Shown here: positions 42,192 through 50,946 of the stretch, in pieces
Position numbering within the stretch: the first letter of the stretch is position 1
Layout: every line of letters starts with the position of its first letter
Assembly (NCBI RefSeq): GCF_036038375.1
Contig: NZ_CP107935.1
Coordinates: forward strand, 7,812,001-7,876,000
Length of the DNA: 64,000 bases
Direction: 5' to 3'
DNA from: Streptomyces sp. NBC_00414
GTDB taxonomy: Bacteria > Actinomycetota > Actinomycetes > Streptomycetales > Streptomycetaceae
Notes under the pieces: generated by a model
What the model was told of the DNA's origin: nothing
What the model saw: only the letters and a program-made list of their open reading frames with translations
Database searches by the model: none
Position numbers and translations under genes: made by a program

Positions 42192-43586
42192 TTATACGCC
42201 CTGGCTGACAGAGCTCATATTGAAGTCCGGCACCCGCAGCGCGGGCATCGCGGCCCTGGTGAACCAGTCGCTCCACTCGCGCGGCAGCGTCTTCTCCGTC
42301 CGGCCCGCCTCGGTCGCCCGCCCCAGCAGACCCACCGGCGACTCGTTGAACCGGAAGTTGTTCACCTCGCCGGTGACCTCGCCGTTCTCCACGAGGTAGA
42401 CGCCGTCCCGGGTCAGCCCCGTCAGCAGCAGCGTCGCCGGGTCGACCTCGCGGATGTACCAGAGGCAGGTCAGCAGCAGCCCGCGCTCCGTCGCGGCGAC
42501 CATCTCCTCCAGGGACGTGTCGTCGCCGCCGTCGAGGATGAGGTTGCCGATGCCGGGGGCCACCGGCAGCCCGGTGAGGCCCGCGCTGTGCCGGGTGCTC
42601 GTCAGACGCTTCAGCTCGCCCTCACGGACCCACTCCGTGGCGCCGAGCGGCAGTCCGTTGTCGAAGACGGAGGCGTCGTCCCCGGAGGAGTGCGTGAGCA
42701 CGAAGGGGGCGCTTTCGAGCCCGGCCTCGTGCGGGTCGCTGCGCAGGGTCAGCGGCAGGTCGGTGAGCCGGTCGCCGACGCGGGTGCCGCCGCCGGGCTT
42801 GCTGAACACCGTCCGGCCCTCCGCCGCGTCCCGGGCCGCCGCCGACCACATCTGGTAGATCATCAGGTCGGCCACGGCGGTCGGCGGCAGCAGCGTCTCG
42901 TACCGCCCGGCGGGCAGGTCGACACGACGCTCCGCCCAGCCCAGCCGGACGGCCAGCTCGGCGTCGAGCGCCGCCGGGTCCACGTCCTTGAAGTCCCGCG
43001 TGGAGCGGCCGGCCCACGCCGAGCGCGTACGGTCCGGCGACTTGGCGTTCAGCTCCAGCGTCCCGTTGGGCTGGTCGTGGCGCAGCCGCAGCCCCGTGGA
43101 CGTACCCAGGTAGCTGGTGACGAGCTCGTGGTTGGCGAAGCCGTACAGCTCGCGGCCACCCGCCCGCGCGCGTGCGAACGATTCGCCGAGCGTGGGAGCG
43201 AAGTCCGTGAACACGGCCGACGAGGTCTCGGCGGGCGCGTCCGTGAAGTCGGGGGAGGCGGGCACGCCCTCGACGAGCGGCTGCGCGTCCTCCGCGGGAC
43301 CGGCGCCCCGTGCCGCGGCCTCGGCGGCCCGCACCAGCGGCTCCAGCTCGTCGGCGGTCACGGCGGAGCGCGAGACCACTCCGGAGGCGGTGCCCTCGCG
43401 GCCGTCGACCGTCGCGACGACGGTCAGCGTGCGCCCGCGCGTGACGCCGTTGGTGGTCAGCGCGTTGCCGGCCCAGCGCAGGTTGGCGGTCGACTGCTCG
43501 TCGGCGATGACGACGCACCCGTCCGCCCGGGACAGTTCGAGGGCGCGCTCGACGATCTCGTGCGGCTTGTTCGTACGAGGACTCAT
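42192..43586 (-). CDS. TldE/PmbA-type metalloprotease subunit
   Basis: A 464-residue protein of the TldD/PmbA family without HExxxH, as expected for the TldE partner. Conserved segments include VIADEQSTANLRWAGNALTTNG, LPPTAVADLMIYQMW and LTGLTRDGVYLVENGEVTGEVNNFRFNESP. TldD/TldE complexes degrade or mature small peptides, including modified ones. Its ATG overlaps the tldD stop (ATGA), so the two are made together. Confidence 0.92.
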   Translation of the reverse strand: MSPRTNKPHEIVERALELSRADGCVVIADEQSTANLRWAGNALTTNGVTRGRTLTVVATVDGREGTASGVVSRSAVTADELEPLVRAAEAAARGAGPAEDAQPLVEGVPASPDFTDAPAETSSAVFTDFAPTLGESFARARAGGRELYGFANHELVTSYLGTSTGLRLRHDQPNGTLELNAKSPDRTRSAWAGRSTRDFKDVDPAALDAELAVRLGWAERRVDLPAGRYETLLPPTAVADLMIYQMWSAAARDAAEGRTVFSKPGGGTRVGDRLTDLPLTLRSDPHEAGLESAPFVLTHSSGDDASVFDNGLPLGATEWVREGELKRLTSTRHSAGLTGLPVAPGIGNLILDGGDDTSLEEMVAATERGLLLTCLWYIREVDPATLLLTGLTRDGVYLVENGEVTGEVNNFRFNESPVGLLGRATEAGRTEKTLPREWSDWFTRAAMPALRVPDFNMSSVSQGV

Positions 43587-45106
43587 CGACCGGCCTCCTG
43601 CGTGGTGTTGAGGATGTTGACGCCCTTGAAGAGGGCCGACGGGCAGCCGTGCGAGACCGCCGCGACCTGGCCCGGCTGAGCCTTGCCGCAGTTGAAGGCA
43701 CCGCCCAGGACGTAGGTCTGCGGGCCGCCGACGGCCGCCATCGAGCCCCAGAAGTCCGTGGTCGTCGCCTGGTAGGCGACATCCCGCAGCTGGCCCGTGA
43801 TCCGCCCGTTCTCGATCTTGAAGAACCGCTGGCCGGTGAACTGGAAGTTGTAGCGCTGCATGTCGATCGACCAGGACCGGTCGCCGACGACGTAGATCCC
43901 GCGGTCGACGCTCCCGATGAGGTCGTCGGTGGACATCCCCGCCGGATCGGGCCGGAGCGACACGTTCGCCATGCGCTGTACGGGCACATGGCCGGGGGAG
44001 TCGGCGTACGCGCAGCCGTTGGACCGCTCGAAACCGGTCAGCTTCGCGATCCTGCGGTCCAGCTGGTAGCCGACGAGCGTGCCGTCCTTCACCAGGTCCC
44101 AGGACTGACCGGCGACGCCCTCGTCGTCGTACCCGATGGTCGCGAGCCCGTGCTCGGCGGTGCGGTCGCCCGTCACGTTCATCTGCTCGGAGCCGTACCG
44201 CAGCTTGCCCAGCTGGTCGAAGGTGGCGAACGAGGTCCCGGCGTACGCGGCCTCGTAACCGAGCGCGCGGTCCAGCTCGGTGGCGTGGCCGATGGACTCG
44301 TGGATGGTCAGCCACAGGTTGGACGGGTCGACGACCAGGTCGTACACCCCCGCCGTGACGCTCGGCGCCCGCATCTTCTCGGCGAGCAGCTCCGGGATCC
44401 GCCCGAGTTCCGCCTCCCAGTCCCAGCCGGTGCCCGTGAGGTACTCCCAGCCGCGTCCGACGGGCGGCGCGATCGTGCGCATCGAGTCGAACTCGCCGCT
44501 CGACTCGTCGACGGCCACGGCGTTCAGCTGGGGGTGCAGCCGGACCCGCTGCTGGGTGGTCACGGTGCCGGCCGTGTCCGCGTAGAACTTGTTCTCGTGC
44601 ACGGTCATCAGCGAGGCGTCCACATGACTGACACCGTCCGCCGAGAGCAGCCGCGCACTCCACTCGGCCAGCAGCCCGGCCTTCTCCTCGTCCGGTACGG
44701 AGAAGGGGTCGATCTCGTACGAGGAGATCCATGTCTTCTCGGCGTGCACCGGCTCGTCCGCCAGCTCGACCCGCTCGTCGGATCCCGCCGCCTTGATCAC
44801 CTTCGCCGACAGCTTGGCCATCGCCACGGCCTGCGAAGCCACCTTCGCGGCGGCGTCCATCGTCAGGTCGACGCCGGAGGCGAACCCCCAGGTGCCGCCG
44901 TGCACGACCCGCACCGCGTACCCGAGGTCGGTCGTGTCCGAAGATCCCGCGGGCTTCGCGTCCCGCAGCCGCCAGGACGCGCTGCGCACCCGCTCGAACC
45001 GGAAGTCCGCATGGTCGGCGCCGAGCGCCCGGGCCCGCGCGAGCGCCGCGTCGGCCAGGGCCCGTAGCGGCAGTGCCGTGAAGGCTTCGTCGATGGAATG
45101 GGGCAC
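43583..45106 (-). CDS. tldD: TldD-type metalloprotease, catalytic subunit
   Basis: A 507-residue protein. The zinc motif is HESIGHATELDR (His269, Glu270, His274), the HExxxH pattern of TldD. Other family blocks are GWDYLTGTGWDW-like YLTGTGWDWEAELG, DDEGVAGQSWDLVKDGTLVGYQ and CGKAQPGQVAAVSHGCP. With TldE it forms a hollow protease that acts on unfolded short peptides. No RiPP precursor was found nearby, so a housekeeping role is likely. Divergent from fabG. Confidence 0.93.
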   Translation of the reverse strand: MPHSIDEAFTALPLRALADAALARARALGADHADFRFERVRSASWRLRDAKPAGSSDTTDLGYAVRVVHGGTWGFASGVDLTMDAAAKVASQAVAMAKLSAKVIKAAGSDERVELADEPVHAEKTWISSYEIDPFSVPDEEKAGLLAEWSARLLSADGVSHVDASLMTVHENKFYADTAGTVTTQQRVRLHPQLNAVAVDESSGEFDSMRTIAPPVGRGWEYLTGTGWDWEAELGRIPELLAEKMRAPSVTAGVYDLVVDPSNLWLTIHESIGHATELDRALGYEAAYAGTSFATFDQLGKLRYGSEQMNVTGDRTAEHGLATIGYDDEGVAGQSWDLVKDGTLVGYQLDRRIAKLTGFERSNGCAYADSPGHVPVQRMANVSLRPDPAGMSTDDLIGSVDRGIYVVGDRSWSIDMQRYNFQFTGQRFFKIENGRITGQLRDVAYQATTTDFWGSMAAVGGPQTYVLGGAFNCGKAQPGQVAAVSHGCPSALFKGVNILNTTQEAGR

Positions 45107-45290
45107 GGAGGTCTCCCTTGTTGTCGCCTGTCGGTCCGATCATGTCGCGCGGGCGGGCCCGGCGGCCACACTTTTCTGTAGGGACCCCACAGGGAGTCCC
45201 CCGAGCCACTGTCGGTGCCCGATTCTCCGCGAGGCTGACCGTACCGATAGGTTTTTGAGGTACCAGACCGGCTATCGAAAGGGTGATCCG

Positions 45291-46010
45291 TTGAGCCGCT
45301 CGGTTCTCGTCACCGGAGGAAACCGGGGCATCGGCCTCGCCATCGCCCGCGTATTCGCCGACGCGGGCGACAAGGTCGCGATCACATACCGTTCGGGCGA
45401 GCCCCCGGCCGCCCTCACCGAACTGGGCTGCCTCGCGGTCAAGTGCGACATCACCGACAGCGAGCAGGTGGAGCAGGCCTACAAGGAGATCGAGGCCGCG
45501 CACGGCCCGGTCGAGGTGCTCGTCGCCAACGCGGGTGTCACCAAGGACCAGTTGCTGATGCGGATGTCCGAGGAGGACTTCACGTCCGTCCTGGACACCA
45601 ACCTCACGGGCACCTTCCGGGTCGTGAAGCGGGCCAACCGCGGCATGCTGCGGGCCAGGAAGGGCCGCGTCGTCCTCATCTCCTCGGTGGTCGGCCTGCT
45701 CGGCTCGGCGGGCCAGGCGAACTACGCCGCCTCCAAGGCCGGCCTGGTCGGGTTCGCTCGCTCGCTCGCCCGCGAGCTGGGCTCGCGCAACCTCACCTTC
45801 AACGTCGTCGCGCCCGGTTTCGTCGACACCGACATGACCAAGGCGCTCACCGACGAGCAGCGCGAGGCCATCGTGAAGCAGGTGCCGCTCGGCCGGTACG
45901 CGCAGCCCGAGGAGATCGCCGCAACGGTGCGGTTCCTCGCCTCGGACGAGGCGTCTTACATCACTGGAGCCGTCATCCCCGTAGACGGCGGACTGGGAAT
46001 GGGTCACTGA
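45291..46010 (+). CDS. fabG: 3-oxoacyl-[acyl-carrier-protein] reductase (MabA-type)
   Basis: A 239-residue SDR with TGGNRGIG, ANAGVT, a catalytic serine in ISSVVG, YAASK and the C-terminal TGAVIPVDGGLGMGH. It reduces 3-oxoacyl-ACP with NADPH in fatty acid elongation. The start is TTG 45291, supported by AAGGGTG six bases upstream and by the family beginning (LSRSVLVTGG). It is followed five bases later by fabI, the same pairing as mycobacterial mabA-inhA. Confidence 0.94.
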   Translation: MSRSVLVTGGNRGIGLAIARVFADAGDKVAITYRSGEPPAALTELGCLAVKCDITDSEQVEQAYKEIEAAHGPVEVLVANAGVTKDQLLMRMSEEDFTSVLDTNLTGTFRVVKRANRGMLRARKGRVVLISSVVGLLGSAGQANYAASKAGLVGFARSLARELGSRNLTFNVVAPGFVDTDMTKALTDEQREAIVKQVPLGRYAQPEEIAATVRFLASDEASYITGAVIPVDGGLGMGH

Positions 46011-46015
46011 TCACC

Positions 46016-46786
46016 ATGAGTGGAATTCTTGAGGGCAAGCGCGTCCTGATCACCGGGGTGCTGACGGAGGCGTCCATCGCCTTCCACACCGCGAAGCTGG
46101 CCCAGGAGCAGGGTGCGGAGATCATCCTGACCGCGTTCCCGCGGCCCACCCTGACCGAGCGCATCGCCAGGAAGCTCCCCAAGCCCACCAAGGTCATCGA
46201 GCTCGACGTGACCAACGACGAGCACCTCGGGCGGCTCGCCGAGGTCGTGGGCGCGGAGCTGGGCAGCCTCGACGGCGTCGTGCACTCCATCGGCTTCGCC
46301 CCGCAGGACGCCCTGGGCGGCAACTTCCTGAACACGCCGTTCGAGTCGGTCGCCACGGCCATGCACGTCTCCGCCTTCTCCCTGAAGTCGCTGACCATGG
46401 CCTGCCTGCCGCTGATGCAGAACGGCGGCGGCTCGGTCGTCGGCCTCACCTTCGACGCCCAGTACGCCTGGCCGCAGTACGACTGGATGGGCCCGGCCAA
46501 GGCCGCCCTGGAGGCCACGAACCGCTACCTCGCCCGCGACCTGGGCAAGCAGAACGTGCGCTCCAACCTCATCTCGGCCGGTCCGCTCGGCTCGATGGCC
46601 GCCAAGTCCATCCCGGGCTTCACCGAGCTGGCCGCCGTCTGGGACCACCGCTCGCCGCTGGAGTGGGACCTCAAGGACCCCGAGCCGGCCGGCCGCGGTG
46701 TCGTCGCCCTGCTCAGCGACTGGTTCCCGAAGACCACGGGCGAGATCATCCACGTCGACGGCGGGCTGCACGCGATCGGCGCGTAA
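46016..46786 (+). CDS. fabI: Enoyl-[acyl-carrier-protein] reductase, FabI/InhA type
   Basis: A 256-residue SDR-like reductase. It has GKRVLITGVLTEASIAFHTAK (InhA-type cofactor motif), VVHSIGFAP, FDAQYAWPQYDWMGPAKAALE with the catalytic Tyr and Lys, and GEIIHVDGGLHAIGA. It reduces trans-2-enoyl-ACP with NADH, the last step of the elongation cycle. Translated with fabG; a 15-base-pair hairpin follows the stop. Confidence 0.95.
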   Translation: MSGILEGKRVLITGVLTEASIAFHTAKLAQEQGAEIILTAFPRPTLTERIARKLPKPTKVIELDVTNDEHLGRLAEVVGAELGSLDGVVHSIGFAPQDALGGNFLNTPFESVATAMHVSAFSLKSLTMACLPLMQNGGGSVVGLTFDAQYAWPQYDWMGPAKAALEATNRYLARDLGKQNVRSNLISAGPLGSMAAKSIPGFTELAAVWDHRSPLEWDLKDPEPAGRGVVALLSDWFPKTTGEIIHVDGGLHAIGA

Positions 46787-46818
46787 CCGCTCCCGCGAAG
46801 GTTCTTCCACGGTGTCGG

Positions 46819-46853
46819 CGCCCCGTTCCCCGCAGTGCGCGGGGAACGGGGCG
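46819..46853 (+). terminator. Hairpin terminator after fabI
   Basis: CGCCCCGTTCCCCGC and GCGGGGAACGGGGCG form a perfect 15-base stem around a 5-base loop, 32 bases after the stop. Confidence 0.75.
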
Positions 46854-46973
46854 TCACCCGTTCGGCCCCACCGGCCGGGCGGCCGAGGGGGGTGACGGCC
46901 CACTCTGGAGTAGGAGTTCTCCCCCCGAGATCTCCCGAGATGCCCTCCCCAGCCCAGCCGAGGAGGTCCCTTT

Positions 46974-47390
46974 GTGCGCCTGTCCCAGGCCCGATGCATA
47001 CATCGGCTCCACAGAAACGGCTTCGCAGCACCCCCCGCTGCGCTGTTCGCCGCTTTGACCCTGCTGCTCGCGGTGCCCTGCGACGCCGCCTCACACACCG
47101 CCTCGCACGCCGCGCACAGCACGGGAACGACGCCCCACGCGCGCGTGCCCGCTCAGGAACGGCCCTTCGGAGCGAGGTGCCGGACCGTCGTCGACGGCTC
47201 ACATGTGACGGCGGACTGCCACAACCCGTACCCGGAACCCGACCGGATCGGCCTGCACATCGAGTGTGACCGCTGGTGGGACATCGACGCCGACGGGGCG
47301 AGGGTCGAGGCAGGACCCGCGCAGAACGTCCGGCTGACCGGTCGCTGCTGGAAGGAAGTCCGCTCCGCGTGGGTCAGCCACCAGAAGTGA
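46974..47390 (+). CDS. Small secreted protein of unknown function
   Basis: A 138-residue precursor. The signal peptide is FAALFAALTLLLAVPCDAAS-like (about 18-40) after a basic N-terminus. The mature part is about 95 residues with four cysteines (RCRTV, TADCHN, IECDRWW, GRCWKEV), likely two disulfides. GAGGAGG lies 7 bases before GTG 46974. No known domain. Its 3' end overlaps the convergent regulator gene by 17 bases. Confidence 0.82.
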   Translation: MRLSQARCIHRLHRNGFAAPPAALFAALTLLLAVPCDAASHTASHAAHSTGTTPHARVPAQERPFGARCRTVVDGSHVTADCHNPYPEPDRIGLHIECDRWWDIDADGARVEAGPAQNVRLTGRCWKEVRSAWVSHQK

Positions 47391-48096
47391 CGTCCCCCGG
47401 CCGTCCGGACCGCTCCGGCGGCCCAGGCCGCCCCGGGCGGCACAGGAACGGATAGCCGGCCGCCTCCGAGGCCGCCGTCTGCGCGTCGCCCGCACGGATC
47501 GCGTCCACCAGGCGCGTGTGGTCCATGTGCGTCCCGGGCGTCAGCTCCTCGCCGATGTCCTCGCGCAGCCAGTCGCGCACGACCTCGCCCAGGTCCGCGT
47601 ACATCGCCGTCATGACGTCGTTGTGGGACGCGGCGACCACGGCCAGGTGGAAGGTCGTGTCGGCGCTCACGAAGGCCTCCGTGTCACCCGACTCCCACGC
47701 CTCCTCCCGGCGTACGAGGAGTGCGTCCAGCTGTTTGAGATCGCGCTCGGTACGGCGCTCGGCGGCCAGCCTCGCCGCGCTCGACTCCAGCGTGGAGCGC
47801 AGTTCGGCGATGTGCCGCGGGTCGGCGTCCGCGAAACGGCGGTGCATCACGCCGGCCAGTTCGCTGGTCGCCACCACGTAGGTGCCCGAACCCTGGCGGA
47901 TGTCGAGCAGACCGTTGTGCGCGAGGGCGCGCACGGCCTCCCTGACCGTGTTGCGGGCGACCCCCAGCTGTTCGACCAGCTCGGGCTCGGTGGGGATGCG
48001 GGAGCCCACCGGCCACTCGCCCGAGGTGATCTGGTTCCGCAGAGCGGCGATGACCTGCTCGGACAGCGCCGAACGGCGGGGGTGGCTCAGGGGCAT
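47374..48096 (-). CDS. FadR-type (GntR family) transcription regulator
   Basis: A 240-residue regulator. The winged HTH (about 10-75) reads SEQVIAALRNQITSGEWPVGSRIPTEPELVEQLGVARNTVREAVRAL; the FCD ligand domain follows, with DTTFHLAVVAASHN and HTRLVDAIRAGDAQTA supplying metal and ligand residues. Effector unknown. AAGGA lies 5 bases before ATG 48096. It is divergent from an MFS exporter and probably controls it and itself through the palindromes between them. Confidence 0.92.
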   Translation of the reverse strand: MPLSHPRRSALSEQVIAALRNQITSGEWPVGSRIPTEPELVEQLGVARNTVREAVRALAHNGLLDIRQGSGTYVVATSELAGVMHRRFADADPRHIAELRSTLESSAARLAAERRTERDLKQLDALLVRREEAWESGDTEAFVSADTTFHLAVVAASHNDVMTAMYADLGEVVRDWLREDIGEELTPGTHMDHTRLVDAIRAGDAQTAASEAAGYPFLCRPGRPGPPERSGRPGDVTSGG

Positions 48097-48118
48097 GACG
48101 GTCCTTCGCGCCAGGGGG

Positions 48119-48153
48119 TTGGACAACCAATCATCCCATGATTCTATGATGGG
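48119..48153. promoter_or_regulatory. Candidate FadR-type operator and leaderless promoter
   Basis: Two palindromes lie between the divergent genes: TTGGACAACCAA (48119-48130) and CCCATGATTCTATGATGGG (48135-48153). The second contains TATGAT, a good -10 ending seven bases before the MFS ATG at 48158, so that mRNA would be leaderless and a bound regulator would block it. The spacing from TTGGAC is 20 bases, long for a -35. Confidence 0.5.
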
Positions 48154-48157
48154 GTTC

Positions 48158-49486
48158 ATGACTGGCGAGGAAACCCGGACGACCGTGTCCCCATCGATAC
48201 CGATACGCAGCTCCGCGCAGGACGCGGACCCGCGCACGCCCCCCACGCGCGCGTGGATGACGCGTCTGGTGATCGTCGGCATCGTCCTGACCGCCCTCAA
48301 CCTGCGTCCCGCCATCACCAGCCTGGGCGCCCTCCTCGAAGAGGTGCGCGACGGACTGGGCATGAGCGGCAGCGTGGCCGGACTCCTCACCTCCGTACCG
48401 CCGCTCTGCTTCGCCGTCTTCGGCGTCATGGCGCCGCGCCTCGCCCGTCGCTTCGGACCCGCCGCCGTGGTCTGCGCCGGGATGCTGGCGATCGGTACGG
48501 GCCTGGTGCTGCGGCCCTTCGTCGGGGGCACGGCGGGCTTCCTGGTCGCCAGTGCCCTCGCGCTCATGGGCATCGCCGTCAGCAACGTCCTCATGCCGGT
48601 GATCGTCAAGCGCTGGTTCCCGGACCGGGTCGGCACCATGACCGGCCTCTACTCCATGGCCCTGGCGCTCGGCACCGCCGCAGCGGCCGCCGTCACCGTG
48701 CCCATGACGCGGGCCCTGGGCGGCGACTGGCAGTCGGGCCTCGCCGTCTGGGCGGCACTCGCGGCCGTCGCCGTCCTGCCCTGGATCCCTCTCGCACGGG
48801 CCAAGGGCACGCCCCTGTCCGTCGAGGCCGCCCCCGCCGCCCCTTCCTCGCCCTCGACCTCCGGAGCGCTTCCAGGGGCGCGTCAGGAGGCCGCCCCGCT
48901 GCGGATCACCCGGAGCCGCACCGCCTGGGCGCTCGCCGTCTTCTTCGGGCTGCAGGCCACCGCCGCGTACATCACGATGGGCTGGATGGCACAGATCTTC
49001 CGGGACGCCGGCGTCCCGGCGGGCACCGCAGGACTGCTGCTCGCGGTCACGATGGTGATGGGTGTGCCCCTGGCCTTCGTCATACCGCGGCTGGCCACCC
49101 GGCTGCCCCACCAGGGGCCGATCGTCATCGCCCTCGGCCTCTGCGGTTTCGCCGGCTACGCGGGGCTCTATCTCGCCCCGGCCGCCGGCGCCTGGGCGTG
49201 GGCCCTGCTGCTCGGTGTCGCCAACTGCGCGTTCCCGCTGGCCCTCACCATGGTCGGCATGCGGGCCAGGACCGGAGCGGGGGTCGTGCAGCTCTCGGCC
49301 TTCGCGCAGAGCACCGGCTACCTCATCTCGATCCCCGGCCCGCTGCTGGTGGGCGTGCTCTACCAGCACAGCGGCGGCTGGGGGCTGCCGATCGCGCTCA
49401 TGGCGGGCCTGATGGTCCCGCAGATCGTGGTGGGTGTTTTGGCGGGCCGCGACCGCACGGTGGAGGACGAGGCCGCCGCGCGCTGA
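48158..49486 (+). CDS. MFS transporter, CynX/NimT (YeaN) type
   Basis: A 442-residue protein with 12 hydrophobic helices. LTALNLRPAITSLGALLEEVRDGLGMSGSVAGLLTSVPPLCFAVFG is the hallmark start of the CynX/NimT group. A Pro/Ser-rich cytoplasmic loop (about 225-250) divides the halves. Substrates include cyanate and nitroimidazoles in relatives; unknown here. ATG 48158 is favoured by the leaderless promoter; an ATG nine bases earlier is possible. Divergent FadR-type regulator probably controls it. Confidence 0.9.
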   Translation: MTGEETRTTVSPSIPIRSSAQDADPRTPPTRAWMTRLVIVGIVLTALNLRPAITSLGALLEEVRDGLGMSGSVAGLLTSVPPLCFAVFGVMAPRLARRFGPAAVVCAGMLAIGTGLVLRPFVGGTAGFLVASALALMGIAVSNVLMPVIVKRWFPDRVGTMTGLYSMALALGTAAAAAVTVPMTRALGGDWQSGLAVWAALAAVAVLPWIPLARAKGTPLSVEAAPAAPSSPSTSGALPGARQEAAPLRITRSRTAWALAVFFGLQATAAYITMGWMAQIFRDAGVPAGTAGLLLAVTMVMGVPLAFVIPRLATRLPHQGPIVIALGLCGFAGYAGLYLAPAAGAWAWALLLGVANCAFPLALTMVGMRARTGAGVVQLSAFAQSTGYLISIPGPLLVGVLYQHSGGWGLPIALMAGLMVPQIVVGVLAGRDRTVEDEAAAR

Positions 49487-49495
49487 CCCGCCCCG

Positions 49496-49620
49496 GGGCC
49501 CGTGCGGTGGCCCCCGCCGGGCCCGCGCCGTGACCCCCGCCGGGCCCACGCCGCGACCCCCGCCGGGCCCGCGCGGCGACCGCCCCGGCCCGCGCCGTGA
49601 CCGCCCCGGGTGCCGACCCC
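49496..49620. repeat. 23-base GC-rich tandem repeat after the MFS gene
   Basis: Units begin at 49496, 49519, 49542, 49565 (22 bases) and 49587 (21 bases), with consensus GGGCCCGCGCCGTGACCCCC plus GCC. A partial sixth copy ends at 49620. It fills the gap from the MFS stop to near the next small gene. Confidence 0.88.
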
Positions 49621-49659
49621 ACCGGTGAGGTGCCGGGCCAGGAGTGCGAGACTGGGCGC

Positions 49660-49776
49660 ATGCCCGTGCTCGATCCGAACCCCAAGAACGGCCAGAAGAA
49701 GATGCTGCTCGTCTTCGGCGCGTTCCTCCTCATCTTCGTGGTCATCGGCGTCATCGCGTCCATCGCCTCACCCTGA
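49660..49776 (+). CDS. SGM_5486-type tiny membrane protein
   Basis: A 38-residue protein, MPVLDPNPKNGQKKMLLVFG then ILLIFVV-like AFLLIFVVIGVIASIASP: a short hydrophilic head and one transmembrane helix. I recognise it as the small Streptomyces 'SGM_5486 family transporter-associated protein'. CAGGAG lies some 15 bases upstream. Its place just after an MFS exporter gene fits an accessory role, though this is not shown. Confidence 0.8.
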   Translation: MPVLDPNPKNGQKKMLLVFGAFLLIFVVIGVIASIASP

Positions 49777-49991
49777 ACGAGCCGTGACGCGTGGGACCGA
49801 AGGGCCCCGACGGTGGCGGAGCGAACCCGACCGGCCCCGATGGTGGGGTTACCCCCACCGTCCCCTAGGGGGCGAGTGTCAGGGTCAAGTGGGTGGATCA
49901 CCGGATGGGTTGAGGGTTCCCGAGTCCGTACCTTCGAGATGTGACCGCGAGGACGCGGACCACGGAGCACTCGAAGCCCCACGGAGGCGGC

Positions 49992-50207
49992 ATGTCGGCC
50001 CCAACGCACACCCCGCCCCACCCGGCGACCGGGCGCGGCGTCGATACGCGACTGCCCTGGTGGGCGCTCCTCCTCCCCGCGCTGGCCTTCGCGGCGCTCC
50101 TCCTGCTGCTGCTGAACCCCGCGGACGCCCACGCGGCGGGCACCGACCCGGCGGTCGGCAGCCTCTTCGAGCGGATCCAGCAGATAGTGCTGCACCAGGG
50201 TTCCTGA
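49992..50207 (+). CDS. Small single-helix membrane protein
   Basis: A 71-residue protein: hydrophilic Pro/Thr/His-rich head, one transmembrane helix (WWALLLPALAFAALLLLLL) and a short tail ending SLFERIQQIVLHQGS. GGAGG lies 4 bases before ATG 49992; a GTG at 49941 would add 17 residues. No known function. Confidence 0.75.
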   Translation: MSAPTHTPPHPATGRGVDTRLPWWALLLPALAFAALLLLLLNPADAHAAGTDPAVGSLFERIQQIVLHQGS

Positions 50208-50333
50208 GATCGTGCCGCGCCAAGGCTCCTGAGACAGTGCCGCGCCAGGGCCCGTGAGCTCCCCGGGCCTCATGGTGGGGCAGCGCATCAACTCCCTGCG
50301 CCCCGTGGCGTGTTTCATGCGAAGCTGGGAACC

Positions 50334-50855
50334 ATGAGCGTCGCAGAACCCCGCAGGATTGTCCTTTTCCGGCATGCGAAGGCCGACTGGCCCGAGGTGC
50401 CCGACCACGAGCGTCCGCTCGCTGAGCGGGGCCGCAAGGACGCCGCCGTCGCCGGACGCAAGCTGGCCGACTCCGGCATCCCCTTCGATCTGGCCCTCTG
50501 CTCCACCGCGACCAGGACCCGTGAGACATGGAAGCTCGCCGTCCAGGAACTGCCGCACCGACCGAAAACGGTGTACGAGGAGCGGCTCTACGAAGCCTCC
50601 CCGGGCGAGCTGATCGCCGTGCTCAACGAAACCCCCGACGACGTGCGGAACGCCCTCCTGATCGGCCACAACCCAGGAGTGCAGGGCCTCGCCGACATCC
50701 TGGCCGGCGGCCGGTCCGAGGGTGACGCGCAGGAGGGAGCGAGCCACCGCGAGTTCCACCCCGCCGCGTTCGCCGTGCTCTCCTTCGCCGGCTCGTGGAA
50801 GAGCCTGGAGCCCGGCACGGCCACGCTGCTCGACTACTGGGACCCGTCCGAGTGA
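50334..50855 (+). CDS. sixA: SixA-type phosphohistidine phosphatase
   Basis: A 173-residue histidine phosphatase superfamily protein. The catalytic motif is LFRHAKADW (His14) and the second histidine is in LLIGHNPGVQ. Conserved LCSTATRTRETW also fits. SixA enzymes remove phosphate from histidine-containing phosphotransfer proteins; the target here is unknown. ATG 50334 gives the family start. Convergent with serB, separated by an 18-base-pair hairpin. Confidence 0.9.
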   Translation: MSVAEPRRIVLFRHAKADWPEVPDHERPLAERGRKDAAVAGRKLADSGIPFDLALCSTATRTRETWKLAVQELPHRPKTVYEERLYEASPGELIAVLNETPDDVRNALLIGHNPGVQGLADILAGGRSEGDAQEGASHREFHPAAFAVLSFAGSWKSLEPGTATLLDYWDPSE

Positions 50856-50870
50856 ACACACCGTGAGCGC

Positions 50871-50911
50871 GGACGGGGCCCGGCACCAGCGCGTGGTGCC
50901 GGGCCCCGTCC
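50871..50911. terminator. Bidirectional terminator between sixA and serB
   Basis: 50871-50888 and 50894-50911 are perfect reverse complements (18 base pairs, starting GGACGGGGCCCGG) around GCGCG. It lies between convergent genes. Confidence 0.8.
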
Positions 50912-50946
50912 CTGTCGCGGGAGGCCCCCAGGTGCTCGCGGAGGCC

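Noticed and set aside
42192..45106. TldD/TldE as part of a peptide antibiotic (RiPP) cluster
   Set aside because: No precursor peptide, cyclase or exporter lies next to them; the neighbours are tyrS and fabG.
42192..46007. A 1271-codon open frame on the minus strand across tldE, tldD and fabG
   Set aside because: Only its 42192-43586 part (TldE) is real. The remainder is an out-of-frame or antisense shadow kept open by high GC; it is arginine-rich and resembles no protein.
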